Below are positions 1 through 10,916 of a stretch of DNA of 64,000 nt, piece after piece. The notes under the pieces are model-generated. The model had not been told where the DNA came from. It saw nothing but the letters and a program-made list of their open reading frames with translations, and did not search any database. Source of the stretch: Diplolepis rosae (taxonomy: Eukaryota > Arthropoda > Insecta > Hymenoptera > Diplolepididae). The translations under genes and the position numbers were made by a program. The DNA lies in assembly GCA_030998225.1 (NCBI GenBank), contig JAPYXD010000752.1, positions 18,368,501 through 18,432,500 of the forward strand, given 5' to 3'. Each line of letters starts with the position of its first letter. Within the stretch, counting starts at the first letter, position 1.

Positions 1-1457
1 ATGTGGTTTTAATAAGGTTCTATTACATAGATCACAGATAACATTTAATATTTCTTGTACAAGCATATGACGTCTTTCGTTTATAACACAATATAATTGA
101 TAATTGGAAGGCAGACTGAGAAAACATTGCATAACAATTTGCCAACCTATTACTCTATGAGTATAGACTGCTATTATATCTTCGTTGAATGAATATCAAG
201 TATATTTAAGTAATTTACGGTACATTTCTACAAAATTTTGTGCTTTTGCTTCGTCGATATATGTAACATTGCTCTGGTAGTTTTGCCGTTGGAATCATTA
301 CTTGAACAAAAAAAAGAAACGATTCCAAGTATGTTTGTTTTTATTAGTTGATACCAATTTTTTATTTATTTGAAAATTTATTTTAATGCATCCTTATAAG
401 AAGAAAGGTCAAATTTATTTTTTTTGAACTGATGGATTTATAAAAAGAAGTTTCTTAGCTTTGGAAATTAATCACAATGTATATTGAACCTCTAATATTT
501 AAAATTTTATTAAATTAATTTAATCAATTTTAACATTGATATAGAAATAAAATTTGGAATAAATAAAAGAGGATGCTAATAATTGGAACTGTTACAAAGT
601 TACAAAATGAAATAAATTAAATTATAAGGGAGTTCCTTTAAGGAAAATGTGACTGATAGGACAAAGGTGAGGGGTAGTTTGTCGTGTTAGGAACGGATCT
701 GTTTCATGGCTTAATCAATAGAAATAAATATGGAAATCAGATAAATGAAATATACTGATTTCAGGAAAAACATGCTTGTAGAATTTCATTTACGGATTTG
801 AATTAGGAAAAGGTACTTTGCGTCTCGTAAATTTGTACATTTTGTCATCCTATTGTTTGATTTGTCAATAAGTCTATGTTGTAAGTTAAGTCATGTGTGT
901 ATAGTAGTTGATTTATTTATTATTCTACAAATACGTTTGATTCGAACGGTGTTTTATCTAAGAATAAAGCCGTTTGAATGCTAATACTTTTTTATACGCA
1001 CCTTTTCAAGGAGGTAAATAGCGTAAGTCCCTAGTCCTTCCAAAAACATTAAGTCGCTTCGAGACCCTCAATATTATGACGGAAAGTCGTGACAACGGAA
1101 CAAAAATGACGAATAGCATCCGCCATCTCTTTTTCGGCATGCACTCTCTCACTTTTTTCTAACGGGAGGCTACTAGACCCAAGCACCCCTCTCCCTGCTA
1201 CCCTCTCCAACTCCATGGTTCAAGCGGCCCAGGCTGGAAAAGTACAGGGAAAATAGGGAAAGCGGAGAAATCAAGACGCTCACTTTCTCACCTACCCCTT
1301 CCTAAACCAATTATAAGCAAGTAGCCAGAAAGACAAAGAGAGAGTTTTCCGTAGAAGTGACCTAAGTACTGCGTCAGGGAAGAAATGCCAATTGACAAAA
1401 TCTATGTAGGAAAAATGCGCCCTACCTCTACTACGATTTTTTCCTCAATTTCTCTGA
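1..1457. other. AT-rich intergenic stretch, no gene seen
   Basis: No supportable coding region on either strand. Bases 1-1000 are strongly AT-rich with homopolymer runs. From about 1010 the composition becomes less AT-rich and leads into the TATA box at 1458, so 1010-1457 may be the upstream part of the transcription unit that follows. Confidence 0.5.
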
Positions 1458-1467
1458 TTATAAAAGG
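1458..1467 (+). promoter_or_regulatory. TATA box
   Basis: TTATAAAAGG lies about 115 bases upstream of the first in-frame ATG (1582) of the spliced unit below. Its position relative to an ATG followed by a consensus donor suggests a real RNA polymerase II promoter, possibly inside a retroelement LTR or UTR. Confidence 0.45.
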
Positions 1468-1581
1468 ACTTCGAAGCGACGATTTTGATAGTCGTGTCTG
1501 GAAGTTGACCAGACGCCTTCAACCCTCTCGGACAGTCCAGAGTGTTGTTTTAAAATGAAGTAAAACCATGCAAATAGAAAA

Positions 1582-2174
1582 ATGGAGTTTACTTCGAATA
1601 CTTTCACGCTGGTAAGTATTTGAATTCTTTTTCCTTTGGAGCACCAGGGAATCCCTACAACCTCATCCAATTTTCCAGGGAACCGGAAATATCCGATCTC
1701 TAAGCGTTTACCTCAGGGGCACCTGGGTAAACTCCCTCATATAATCTTGGGGAACCGGACGATATCCTCCTTCTACCTTCTTTTGGGGAACCAAAAGGAA
1801 GCACCTTTCATCTCACTCATTTTCAAACTTCCAACTCACCCGGGAAACCGGAGAGTCGTCCTATCGTGACGCTAGCCCAGGGGCACTTCGGCAGTTATCA
1901 GCAGAGGATCTTTCAGGGAACCTAGTGATCCCCCCCCCCTATTTCCTCCCACTTAATTACTCCGGGGACCGGAGTACCCTTACTGAAATTTCTTAATTTT
2001 TTTTAGAAGGGCAAGAGCAATAAGAAGTCCTCGTCCAGGTCCAGGAGGGATCTGAAGATAAGTCTCGCCTGTGCCAAACGAAAGCGGGCCAAGAGATTGT
2101 CAAGGGAAGCAAACGAGACACCATCAGGTCCGACCACACCTGGGTACGATGCAGCCACTACCACTGCAGCCTAA
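1582..2174 (+). CDS. Small spliced ORF (two exons), basic protein, probable retroelement ORF remnant
   Basis: Exon 1 (1582-1611) encodes ten residues from ATG and ends at a consensus GTAAGT donor. Exon 2 starts at 2007 after a T-rich acceptor (TTTTTTTTAG). Both junctions are phase 0, so the frame is maintained and runs to TAA at 2172-2174, giving 65 residues. Exon 2 begins with a very basic Lys/Ser/Arg-rich stretch (about residues 11-43) followed by Thr/Pro/Ala-rich sequence, resembling nucleic-acid-binding tails of insect retroelement gag proteins. The exons are GC-rich against an AT-rich background. The intron carries about six copies of a GGGAACCGG-like motif. I do not recognise the family. 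The TAA may be a lesion, because coding-like sequence resumes at about 2430. Confidence 0.4.
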
Positions 2175-2276
2175 TCGCCACCCACCACGGGCACCTCGAT
2201 CGCCACCGCTCAGCCGCCGACCACGCTGACTGCCGCTCAGCTTCCCCACCGCCATCCACCACATCTGCCTCTAGCC

Positions 2277-2445
2277 AGTGATCCCAGAACGTGGGAGCTG
2301 GCGGCCCCCACCATGGACCCCACCAGCTCATGGTTTCTTCCTCGCTCGACTGCCATAGGTTGGTTGTGTGAGGAAGACACAATGAGCTCGAGGCATCTAT
2401 GGTGGGGGCCGCCAGCTCCCACGTTCTGGGATCACTGCCTCTAGC
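2277..2445. repeat. Inverted duplication (about 48-bp arms)
   Basis: The segment beginning CAGTGATCCCAGAACGTG at about 2277 recurs in reverse complement and ends at about 2445, around a loop of some 75 bases. The arms are nearly identical, so this is a recent inverted duplication. It interrupts the coding-like sequence of the surrounding unit and creates long spurious minus-strand ORFs. Confidence 0.7.
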
Positions 2446-2688
2446 CCAGCATCACCGCCGATCGAGCTCAGCGCTGCCGACTTTGAGGCGTTCGACGAAA
2501 TCGTCGAATTCTACGCCCGTCCGGAGACTCCTAGAAAGGTCCTAGACGAGGGGCCATCCGGGCAGGCCCTGAACGATCTACTCCAATCACCCATCTGGGA
2601 GCTGGAGCTCACATGCACCACAATTAATAAGACACCGGAGAAGCCACGACCCCTTGGGAGCCACACTTCACGACAGTTTTTCCCGTAG
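2430..2688 (+). pseudogene. GC-rich coding remnant downstream of the inverted duplication
   Basis: One frame stays open for about 85 codons from the end of the inverted duplication to TAG at 2686-2688. The composition is plausible for protein: it is acidic in the middle, with D-F-E-A-F-D-E-I-V-E and Q-S-P-I-W-E-L-E-L segments. It lies in the same orientation and GC class as the basic exon upstream, so the two are probably parts of one ORF broken by the duplication. A polyadenylation signal AATAAA (2825-2830) follows 137 bases later. The family is not recognised. Confidence 0.35.
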
Positions 2689-2824
2689 GACGACCGGGAA
2701 AACCAGGCTTCTGTCTACTGGCCACGAGAACCTGCCCATCATGCCCGGATAGCCCCAGGACTAGGTTAGCGCCCAGGCAGCCACAGACTACTCAAACGCA
2801 CCGGTATAAGCAGTAGAGAGGATA

Positions 2825-2830
2825 AATAAA
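2825..2830 (+). terminator. Polyadenylation signal AATAAA
   Basis: AATAAA followed by a T-rich tract at the 3' end of the GC-rich unit. GC content drops to the AT-rich background just after it, consistent with the 3' end of the transcript. Confidence 0.4.
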
Positions 2831-2984
2831 CGATTTTTTTAAGGTACCTTTAGTCGTTCCTTTATTTAAAAGGATTCCTACGTCGAAACTTAATCCATTT
2901 TTTGGTTAACCAGAAAAATATTCCCCTCCCTAGTATATAACAACCCCTTTCAAAAGGTATTTCGAAGGGACCTATGTCGTTAGT

Positions 2985-4110
2985 TTATGAGTTATCATAG
3001 GATTGTGATGGATCTAGATTTATGTGCATATTTTCTTTTGATATTTTTTTGATTATTTTATAGTATTGGTAAATTTTGCTTTTCAAAAGAATAAAAAATA
3101 TTAAAATTATGAGTAAAGCTACTGCTATATCTGTTATTAATTTAGTTATATTATCATAATAAAATTGCTTTCTTGATTCGAAAATTTTGCTCAATTCTTA
3201 ATTTGTTATTCCTAGAATTTTTATTTTTTACTCGAGTTCATGTAGAGAAATTTCTTTGTTTTTTATAATTTTCTATTATTTATTTCAAATTTTGAAGGAT
3301 TTGGTGAATAAATGAAGAGTGGACATTCAAAAGGGCGTAACCCACATTTCTGAAATTTTACACGGCGGCACAGAAACGTTCCCATTTCGACACCTCGAGA
3401 TACAGATTTTTGATTTCCAAATCGATAATAAAAATATTTCCGATTGGAAAAAAAAATCGTTTGCGCTATTGTATTGGCATTAACCTCAAGAATTTGTTTC
3501 ACCAAAAAAACGATTTTTGAAAAATTGTGGGTTACGCCCTTTTGAATGTCCACTCTTCAAATGGTGCTACTGCATTAAGAGAAATGTCATATGACTTTAA
3601 TTGTGTTATTTGATTCGAGTTGTAGTAGTTTATTACTTGGCTTATTGTTAAAGTGATATTTCACGGATATTATTTTCTTTTAGTTTTGTAGTGGTAGTGA
3701 TGTTTTGCATATTTTGATATTTGCAATAATAATGTAAGTTTGGAGCAATGAATTATAGGTAATGAAGTACTTACTGCGATCGCGAGAAAGAATAATGTGG
3801 TCAATTTTAGATTTTACAATATATGAATGTTAATTGTTACATTTATTGCAATGTTCTGTTTAATTGTCAATTTATGTATTATAAGATGTTGAAATTCTTC
3901 CTCATTTATTGATGGCTGATTTGTAAAATTTCTTTGTAAAACTTGGTATAAATCTACCACTTCTAAAGGAAAATCTTCTGGATGCCAATTTGTATTTTCT
4001 GCATCAACTAATAGATGTAATATACTTTGAAGAGTTAAGATATAAAAATCAAAAGTTTCGTGAAGGGGATTTAAACATCAATTTGCATGCATTAGATTGG
4101 TTTGTTTAAA
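2985..4110 (-). pseudogene. Decayed membrane/envelope-like gene remnant
   Basis: On the minus strand, 4110-3690 has an open segment of about 85 residues followed by a hydrophobic signal-like stretch. Further coding-like sequence runs to about 3570. After the MITE at 3313-3559, a frame with one or two stops leads into 3194-2985. That last part encodes a strongly hydrophobic segment (A-V-A-L-L-I-I-L-I-F-F-I-L-L) followed by a Lys-rich cytoplasmic-type tail. The arrangement resembles the C-terminal membrane anchor of an insect retroviral Env protein. No diagnostic domain is visible, so this is inference from topology. Several stop codons and the MITE insertion mark it as dead. Confidence 0.3.
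3313..3559. mobile_element. MITE, about 247 bp, 33-bp terminal inverted repeats
   Basis: TGAAGAGTGGACATTCAAAA at 3313 and its reverse complement ending at about 3559 form inverted repeats of about 33 bp that continue to CCCACA. The interior is short and has no coding capacity. No clear target-site duplication could be fixed by eye. It sits inside the decayed envelope-like remnant. Confidence 0.65.
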
Positions 4111-4660
4111 AATTTCATCCATTCCTTTGTGTACCTACACTACCGGCAAAATTGTGCGCACGATATCCGTGGGTACTATTGAAAATGACACTTGCGTTTG
4201 AAGAGTGAAAACTGCATAACAAAAAGAGATACAAACTTTTTAATAGGACCATTGGAAAGTTTATGCAATTTTCAATCGAATGAGTCTTATATGAAATGAT
4301 TTGCTTTTTTAGGTATTTAGATAGCATGTGAGAAAAACCGGAAAATATTTTTGTTTTCCCAAAATTTACTACCTCAACTTTAGATCTTTGCAGTCTATAA
4401 ATCATGTGGAAGAGAAACTAGTATTTTATATACCAAATATTATCAATTTCCATTCGAAAAATTTAGAGTACAAAAAAATGATATTATGATAACTAAGTTG
4501 TCTAAATACACTGAGAAAAAATCCTGGACATAGTGACGTGATATATGTAGTTGAAAATGTTCTTAACTACTTTTTGTAGTTGAATTCAAGCAATGGTTGA
4601 CCCGTCAATGTAGGTACTAAAAGTGGTCGCCGTGACTAAGTAATGTAGTCACAGCGACTA

Positions 4661-5870
4661 CCAGGGGTGTTAGTTGAAGTTTGCCGGTTTTTTCAATAAA
4701 GAAAACACTTAATTCTTAAGGGAATCTAAAAAAAAATTTATTCAAAGTATTGACCATTGGATTATAGACATTTTGCCTATCTTTCAGGCAAATTATGGAT
4801 ACCATTCCAAAAAAACTTTTTCTCTTTCAAGGCAAACCATTCGACGAGCCATTTTTCGATTTCTTGAAAATTGGCGAAGCGCTGCTCTGCGAGTGAGTGT
4901 CCCATCGATGCGAAAAGGTGATAGTCGGACGGGGCGAGGTCTGGAGAGTACGGCGGGTGCGATAATATTTCCCAATTCAATGCTTTTAATGTGTTCTTCA
5001 CCACTTTAGCGGTATGAGACGGTGCATTATCATGTTGTAGGATAACTTTTCCATGTCTTCGGGGCCATTCCAGCCGTTTTTCGATCAACGCATGATTCAA
5101 ATTGATAATTTGTTGTCAGTAGCGATCCGTATTCACCGTCTCACCAGGTTTTAATAACTCGAAGTACACCACACCACACTGGTCCCACCAAACACAGAGC
5201 ATTGCCTTACGGCCAAAGCGATTTGGCCTTGAAGTCGATGGGCCGACCTAACCAGGTGAAAGCCATGATTTTTTCCGCTTCGGGTTCTCGAAATAAATCC
5301 ATTTTTCGTCCCCCGTGACAATTCGTTGCAGAAAAGATTTCCTTTCGAACCGTTGAAGCAGCATTTCACAAATGGTTTTTCGATTTTCCATTTGTCTATC
5401 GTTCAGTTGGTGTGGTACTTACTTTTGGATACTTTTGGATTGTTCCCATGGATTTCAAACGTTGGCAAATTGCTCCTCGGGTCACATTTAGTGTTTATGC
5501 TAATTGTTGCGATTGGGTTGGGTCTTCATCCAATAACGCGTGAAATTTCTCGTCTTCGAATTTTTTCGCTGCACCAGGATGTTCATTGTCTGTTAAATCG
5601 AAATCTCCACTTTGAAATTGACGAAACCATGTCTCACATGTTCTAATCACTGGAGCATGTTCACCATAAGTTTCTACCAGTAATTGATGAGCTTCAACTG
5701 CTTTTTTCTTTTGATTAAATAAGAAAAGCAACGAATGCCGCAAATGTGATTTACTTGGAACGAAACTCGACATATTCACTAAGGTAAACAACTATGATGC
5801 TATTATTTTGGCAGAATGTAATTGTGTATTTTTGAAGGTTATTGTCCATAGAAAAATATAACACCCCTGT
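4661..5870 (-). mobile_element. mariner-family DNA transposon (about 1.2 kb)
   Basis: Terminal repeats CCAGGGGTGTTA (4661) and TAACACCCCTGT (ending 5870) are flanked on both sides by TA (4659-4660 and 5871-5872), the expected mariner target duplication. The element is 1210 bp, close to the usual mariner length. It carries a transposase gene on the minus strand. Confidence 0.85.
4777..5773 (-). pseudogene. mariner transposase, frameshifted
   Basis: Cut-and-paste transposase of the Tc1/mariner (DD34D) superfamily. The N-terminal part (5773-5495) has the mariner DNA-binding region with C-E-T-W-F-R-Q-F and the linker D-E-D-P-T-Q-S. The middle contains the first catalytic block (T-G-D-E-K-W). The last ORF (5100-4777) contains H-D-N-A-P-S-H-T-A with the second Asp and Y-S-P-D-L-A-P-S-D-Y-H-L-F with the third, then the normal C-terminus. 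Frameshifts or stops separate the three pieces, for example after the N-terminal segment and just after the T-G-D-E-K-W region, so no full-length protein can be made. I take the Met at 5773 as the start because the family begins this way. All three catalytic blocks survive, so decay is moderate. Confidence 0.88.
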
Positions 5871-6342
5871 TATGTAATGTTGTCCCAGTCACTATATGTA
5901 AGTGTCAACTATAAAGTTATGTAAAATCAAATTCCTAAAATCAAATGCATAAAATCAGTACGTGAAACATTGTATTTTTCACAGCACCTCTTTTGAAAAT
6001 CTGTTTGTCGGTATCTGTAGAACGGCTTGAAAATTTAAAAGTAGTAGGATTTAAAATCACAGTTTCGACCCGCTCGACACATGAAATCAAATTCTCAAAA
6101 GAGTTGCTATCAGTTGCTATGAAAAATAATATGCATTATTCGAAACAATGCATAGCGGATTCAAAGAGTGTGAACTTTGCTGCACTGGTTATAGCGACTA
6201 CGTTATTCTAGCCATGACAACTCAATGTTTCAAGTTCTCATAGTTAGGTTCAAGATTTAAGGACAATTTCAACAATGTTAACTAGTAGCCACGACCAGGT
6301 ATTCAGAATATGGCTACCATGGCTACAAATCATGTTACTGTA

Positions 6343-6823
6343 CACTGGGAAAAAAAAAACCGTCAGGTTATCCGGAAATTCCCGTTGCATTGACGGGAAT
6401 GAGCATCGGCGCCTTTACAACGTTAGGTTAACGTGCTGCCACCGTCAACGTAGCGTTGAAAACTCACGTTAATCCAGCTATGTCAGCCCCGTCAATTCAC
6501 CGGGAATATTAACGCTGGAACGCTGTGTTATTTGAAAATATCACACGATGACGCAATTTCATATCCATAATGAAATTGGCAGTGCTTTGCTTTTAAATAC
6601 CAATATATAATTAGGAAAACTTTTATTGGGAAAACAAAAGAACTGACAAGAACAATCGCGAGTATTGCCACAGCTGATCATTTTTGGGTGATTTAACGTT
6701 GGCTCTACCGCCAGTGCAACGTTGAATAGCACCGGCGATTCAACGGGAGAGCAACGCTACGCCAACGTGAAATTGGCGACGGGATTCCTTCCCGTTGATT
6801 TCACCATGTTTTTTTCCCCAGTG
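6343..6823. mobile_element. MITE, 481 bp, TA target duplication
   Basis: The left end CACTGGGAAAAAAAAA (after TA 6341-6342) pairs with the right end TTTTTTTCCCCAGTG (before TA 6824-6825). The interior has repeated AACGTT/CAACG motifs in both orientations and no ORF of note. This is a Tc1/mariner-type MITE nested in the outer element. Confidence 0.7.
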
Positions 6824-7539
6824 TAGCCATGGGTCAATTAGCGACAACAAGTCTCCCTCGTTATAGTCACTTTTTTTCCAACTACATTATTCCTAGTCAT
6901 TATGACTAGATGCTATTTTTCTCTGTGTATGATTCTAATAAGTCGAAGAATGAATATTATAACCTGGAAAGCATATTTGAGAAATTCATATCATGAATAT
7001 GAACTCCCTAGAAACCTGGTGACGCGCAGCAAAAATAGAAACATTCATGCTGGGTATAATTATAAGCGGGATTTCTTTCAGAATATGGCAAGCAAGAATA
7101 GCCGAGATGCTTCAGGCGCTGAGAATGCGTTTATATTGTCGTGTAACTTAAATATCTGAACATAAATAAGATATTATTATGATAATATTTGTGTCCATGT
7201 TTCCACTGAAACCTCTCCCCTCTTCTCAGCACCGGAACCCCTTCTTCCTTTTATTTGTTTTGCACACGTTAGAAAACTTTAATAAAGTGAATTTCAAATT
7301 CTTGTAGGTATTATAACAGTTAGTAGAACATATATTTCATTTATTCAGACAAAAATATTAACTTTGCCGCTTGAAAACCACTATATTAATTCCTCACTTT
7401 AAAACGATATTATACTAAAATATAATTCGTTTTTATGATTTACTCTAGCGAAAAATCTTTCAGTGTAGGTAAAAATTAATTTCTTGTACTAATTCAAATA
7501 TGATAAGGTTTTGAATTCCTAATATATTGTTATTTTTGA

Positions 7540-7788
7540 TTTCCTAACAAAAATTGTTACATTTATTTTTGCTTTTCAGAATAGCTGATTTGTATATTTG
7601 TATTGCAGAATTGTGTATTTGCAAGGTATCTTCTACTTTAATGAAAGTTACTGAATGATATTTATTTTCTATGAATTTAACCTTTCTTATTGGTTCAAAA
7701 TAAATTTCCGAAGAGTTTTGGAATACTAGTCTTAGGTATTTCTCTGGATCTTCTGTTAATAAATGTAGAAATGTTAAAATAAATTTAA
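7540..7788 (-). pseudogene. Coding-like remnant, possible viral-type ORF
   Basis: The minus strand from about 7780 to 7560 is open for about 75 codons, with a regular mix of charged and hydrophobic residues (for example E-P-I-R-K-V-K-F-I-E-N-K-Y). It then ends at a stop. A second minus-strand piece at about 8290-8200, beyond the MITE at 7789-8166, starts with Met and is strongly hydrophobic, like a signal peptide. Its character resembles the 4110-3690 fragment, so both may come from related retroviral env or accessory genes. No domain is recognised, and only the composition supports coding. Confidence 0.2.
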
Positions 7789-8166
7789 CCCCCCTACGCG
7801 AGAATTTTCCCTAACTTTAATGTCACCAAAATGCATTAGTTTTTTGAGAATGGGTGGCAAAGTAAATGCGGTCATTTTTAAAGTTTTTGGGAGTCGTCGA
7901 TTATGAACCTGAAGTCAGAATCTAAAAGTTCAAAATAGCGGATCCAATATGGCGATCTCGTTTACATGAATTTTTTCTTTTTCATCAATTTTTAATACAT
8001 TTTTTTATAACAATATGTGCAAAATTCGATACCGCATCTCAGTCCAACTTTAACTGTCAGTTTTAAGCTTTAATTTGCGAGGGCGCAGTCCTCTTTAATT
8101 CATTTCGTTTAAGAGTTCGAAAAGAAAATGTTGCGACGAGTATACTCGAGTTTTGACGCAGGGGGG
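7789..8166. mobile_element. piggyBac-like MITE (378 bp, TTAA duplication)
   Basis: TTAA (7785-7788) is followed by CCCCCCTACGCG, and the right end CGCAGGGGGG is followed by TTAA (8167-8170). TTAA duplication with C-rich termini is the hallmark of piggyBac-superfamily insertions. The interior has no transposase, so the element is non-autonomous. Confidence 0.7.
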
Positions 8167-8290
8167 TTAATTGCATTAGACATTTTTTCATTTATTTTTC
8201 TTCTCTTGGGTGCTTCCTGAAAAAAACATAGACAATAAATTAGTACATGAACAGGAGAAAGACAAGAAGAACGATAGAAATTGGCATAAT

Positions 8291-9486
8291 ATAATTCATT
8301 TCATAATTATTAGATAAGGTTTATGATATTAAGGTGAAGAGATTTTTGGGTGGTTATTTTGTTTGTTTTTTCTTATATTATTTTATGATACAATTTATCC
8401 TAATTTGAAAAAAATTCGTTGTGCTATTTGATTCTCAAATATTATTTTGTGTCGAACTTGTAATAAATTTGGGATAATAAATTTTTTAATTTTAGAGCAT
8501 TGCCCGCTCTCGGTATGTCTTCCTTAAATTGCCACAATCAGGACTCATTCTAAGTTACTTTCGTTAAAGGCAAGAGTTCTTGCTTGTCTTAGAGTCTAGA
8601 ATAGTCTGCTGTTCACCAGCATACTACATCTATTTATGTTATTAGGGCCTACTTTCCCTGAAAAAGTACATTTTTTAATTTCACTGAATTTTATTATTGT
8701 TTTATTATTATTGTCCCTGGTTCGTGTGTTATAGTTGGGTTGAGGTAGATTTTCATATTGCATATTTTTTACGCGTTTTAATAATTTTTCATTCTTATTG
8801 TTTAAAAAAAGACATTATAGCATAAGATGCGGCATAGTTCGATGGTGGGGACGGCAATATATATAATATATAGACATCTCCAAATTTTTGTGCTGACATC
8901 TACAATTTTTAGCCGTTTCCATGGTAATTGTTTAAGCTTCAAGACCATTTGTCATATCCGAATGCAGTCGAATGGCTACGGATCCAGCCGAACTTGAGGA
9001 CTGGTCTTTGAGGTATATTAGGAGATATTTTGAGTTTTTGTTCTGGAAGAATTATTAGTATTTTATTATCTGTAGAATGATGAGTTCATTTTGACTTTTA
9101 AGGTAGGTATAAAATGTTTTCTATTTTTAGTTTTTGCAAAGCAAATGACAAGTTTCGTATTTTGCATATTGCTATGTAAACGAGTTCATCTGGTGATGTC
9201 TTTATTTACAGTATTGAAAATATGGGTTGATTTGAGTTAAAGTATGTGCAGAATCTTGTCCATTTTTGGATTATTTCATACGGGAATGTAGGTGAATTGG
9301 GTGATTAATCTCCTACTAGAAGATAATACAATTGCTGAGCTGTATTTCACATTGCAGTCTCTTCATTATCTGCAGTGTTAATAATGATGACGCCTTGATC
9401 ATTCAATATTATTTAAAAATATTATTTACTGCTAAAATCTTTTTGTATTTCTAGTTGATATTCCAGGACAGGTTTTCCTTGTTGTA
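8291..9486. other. AT-rich stretch without recognisable genes
   Basis: No ORF with family resemblance, no clear repeat and no RNA gene seen. A short palindromic AT run occurs at about 8868-8885 (ATATATAATATAT). Confidence 0.5.
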
Positions 9487-10355
9487 AAGGGTTTTCCAAT
9501 AGGGACATAACAATTTTATCTATGAATAAAACACAAAAATATTTGAGATATTGAGTTCAAATTTATTGTGGTTGTAGTGCAAGCATTACATTTTATGAAT
9601 GGAATTCGATATCGGTCATATGACCACCACGAGCCCGTTTAAAGCGGTCGATTCTTCGGACCCAATTTTCCACCACTCTGGCACACATTTCGACCAGAAC
9701 GTTGGCAATTTCGCGTTGGATGTTGTCTTTGAGGTCGTCTAAAGTTGCTGGCTTGTTGGCATAGACCAGTGACTTGATATGGCCCCATAAAAAGAAATCC
9801 AATGACGTTAGATCGCATGAACGAGGCGGCGATTGTTGTTCGGCGTTTCAAATGATCAAGTGGCTTTAGTTCTTGAGTCAATTTAATCTTGAAAGCGTGT
9901 AGGCCAAGATCTTTTCGCATAATACGCCACATTGTCGTTTGAGCGATGCCCAACTCTTGAGAACGACGTGGAATCGACTGATTTGGCTTATTTTGAATCG
10001 ATGCTCTTACGGCTGCGATATTTCTTCGCTTCGAGCAATACGACGTCTTTTTGTCACCGGAACATCCAATAGTGTAAATTTGGTCTCGAATGTATCCACT
10101 ATAGCACGCACAGCCTGTCGGGTGGGACGATTATTACGACCGAAAATTGGAGTAAGTGCTCTTAAAGTTGCGACCACCGACTCAGAATTTCGGTAGTAAT
10201 TTTTAATAATTTCCAAACGTTGCTGGTTCGTGAACTATAACGTGATGAAAATGTTGACTTTAAGTAACGTTTTGACATTGACATTTCATTAAAAAAGTTT
10301 AAAGGTGCGTTCATATAAAGATATGAAATTGTTATGTCCCTATTGGAAAACCCTT
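9487..10355 (-). mobile_element. Tc1/mariner-type transposon, internally deleted, perfect 29-bp TIRs
   Basis: AAGGGTTTTCCAATAGGGAC at 9487 and its exact reverse complement ending at 10355 form 29-bp perfect inverted repeats, each flanked by TA (9485-9486 and 10356-10357). Length is 869 bp, against about 1.25 kb for the similar element at 15391. The intact TIRs suggest fairly recent movement, probably mobilised in trans. Confidence 0.88.
9593..10290 (-). pseudogene. Tc1/mariner-type transposase with catalytic core deleted
   Basis: The N-terminal half (about 10250-9850, minus strand) has the two helix-turn-helix parts typical of this family, including Q-Q-R-L-E-I-I-K-N-Y-Y and M-W-R-I-M-R-K-D-L-G-L. 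After L-K-R-R the sequence jumps directly to P-P-R-S-C-D-L-T-S-L-D-F-F-L-W-G and the C-terminus, which ends at about 9593. The stretch that would hold the first two catalytic aspartates is missing, and the join is out of frame. The transposase is therefore inactive, but the TIRs are intact. The closest relative in the window is the transposase at 15503-16535. Confidence 0.85.
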
Positions 10356-10429
10356 TATATCAAGTTCTTCTAGTAATATGATAGGGTCATTTTCTATTTT
10401 TGGTTCGTTACTTGGAAAATAGGGGATAG

Positions 10430-10800
10430 ACATGTTATTAGGTTTGTGTTAAAAATAAGTGAATTATAAATTAATATTATGTCTGCTATTAAATTTATAA
10501 CTCTGATAATAATAATTATTTCGATAAATCCTGCGCTTACTGTACCAAAATTTGAGAATACTGTTCAAAATCTACCCCAGGTTGACTGTGCTATTTTATC
10601 CAAAGTTTCTTCTACTAAGAGATTCATTAATGAGACCTTTTAATTCATATTAGATTGTCCTAGTATTTTGCGTGCTACTGACTTGAATATTTTTGATTGT
10701 TCTACGGGGAATATTATATGATCTCTTACTTTGTCTAAGTCGGATTGGGTGAATTGGCTAGGTTGGTATATTTCCACGTAGGCAAGAAGACTAGAAACAA
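10430..10800 (-). pseudogene. Chuvirus-like glycoprotein (C-terminal region) remnant
   Basis: On the minus strand a coding-like segment of about 115 codons with two stops contains L-Y-Q-P-type and D-L-D-K-V-R-D-H-I segments. A W-G-R-F segment and F-S-N-F-G-T-V-S-A-G-F then precede a run of isoleucines (membrane segment). This order matches what I remember of the membrane-proximal region of chuvirus-type glycoproteins, which are often found as the env gene of insect BEL/Pao elements. The match is from memory and not an alignment. Stops show it is a dead fossil. No polymerase or nucleoprotein partner is visible nearby. Confidence 0.4.
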
Positions 10801-10916
10801 GAGGGTAAACATCTTTGCGCGTTCAAACACAATTTCATTCTAATGTTGATATGTGCTGTATGTGCGCAACGTGCTTTCGATATCATCTTTTTAATGAATA
10901 ATAAGTTTCCTCAACG

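Larger units (their letters stand above)
4509..6927. mobile_element. Outer TA-flanked non-autonomous element containing two nested insertions
   Basis: The left end CACTGAGAAAAAATC (after TA at 4507-4508) pairs with the right end GCTATTTTTCTCTGTG (before TA at 6928-6929). Similarity continues inward, where GTAGTTGAAAA faces TTTTCCAACTAC. Removing the mariner (4661-5870) and the MITE (6343-6823) leaves an element of roughly 0.7 kb. TA flanks and CACTG-type ends suggest a Tc1/mariner-mobilised MITE. It must predate both insertions. Confidence 0.55.

Noticed and set aside
2158..2422. Two overlapping minus-strand ORFs in GC-rich sequence
   Set aside because: They arise from the inverted duplication at 2277-2445 and have low-complexity Trp/Arg/Pro-rich translations with no family resemblance.
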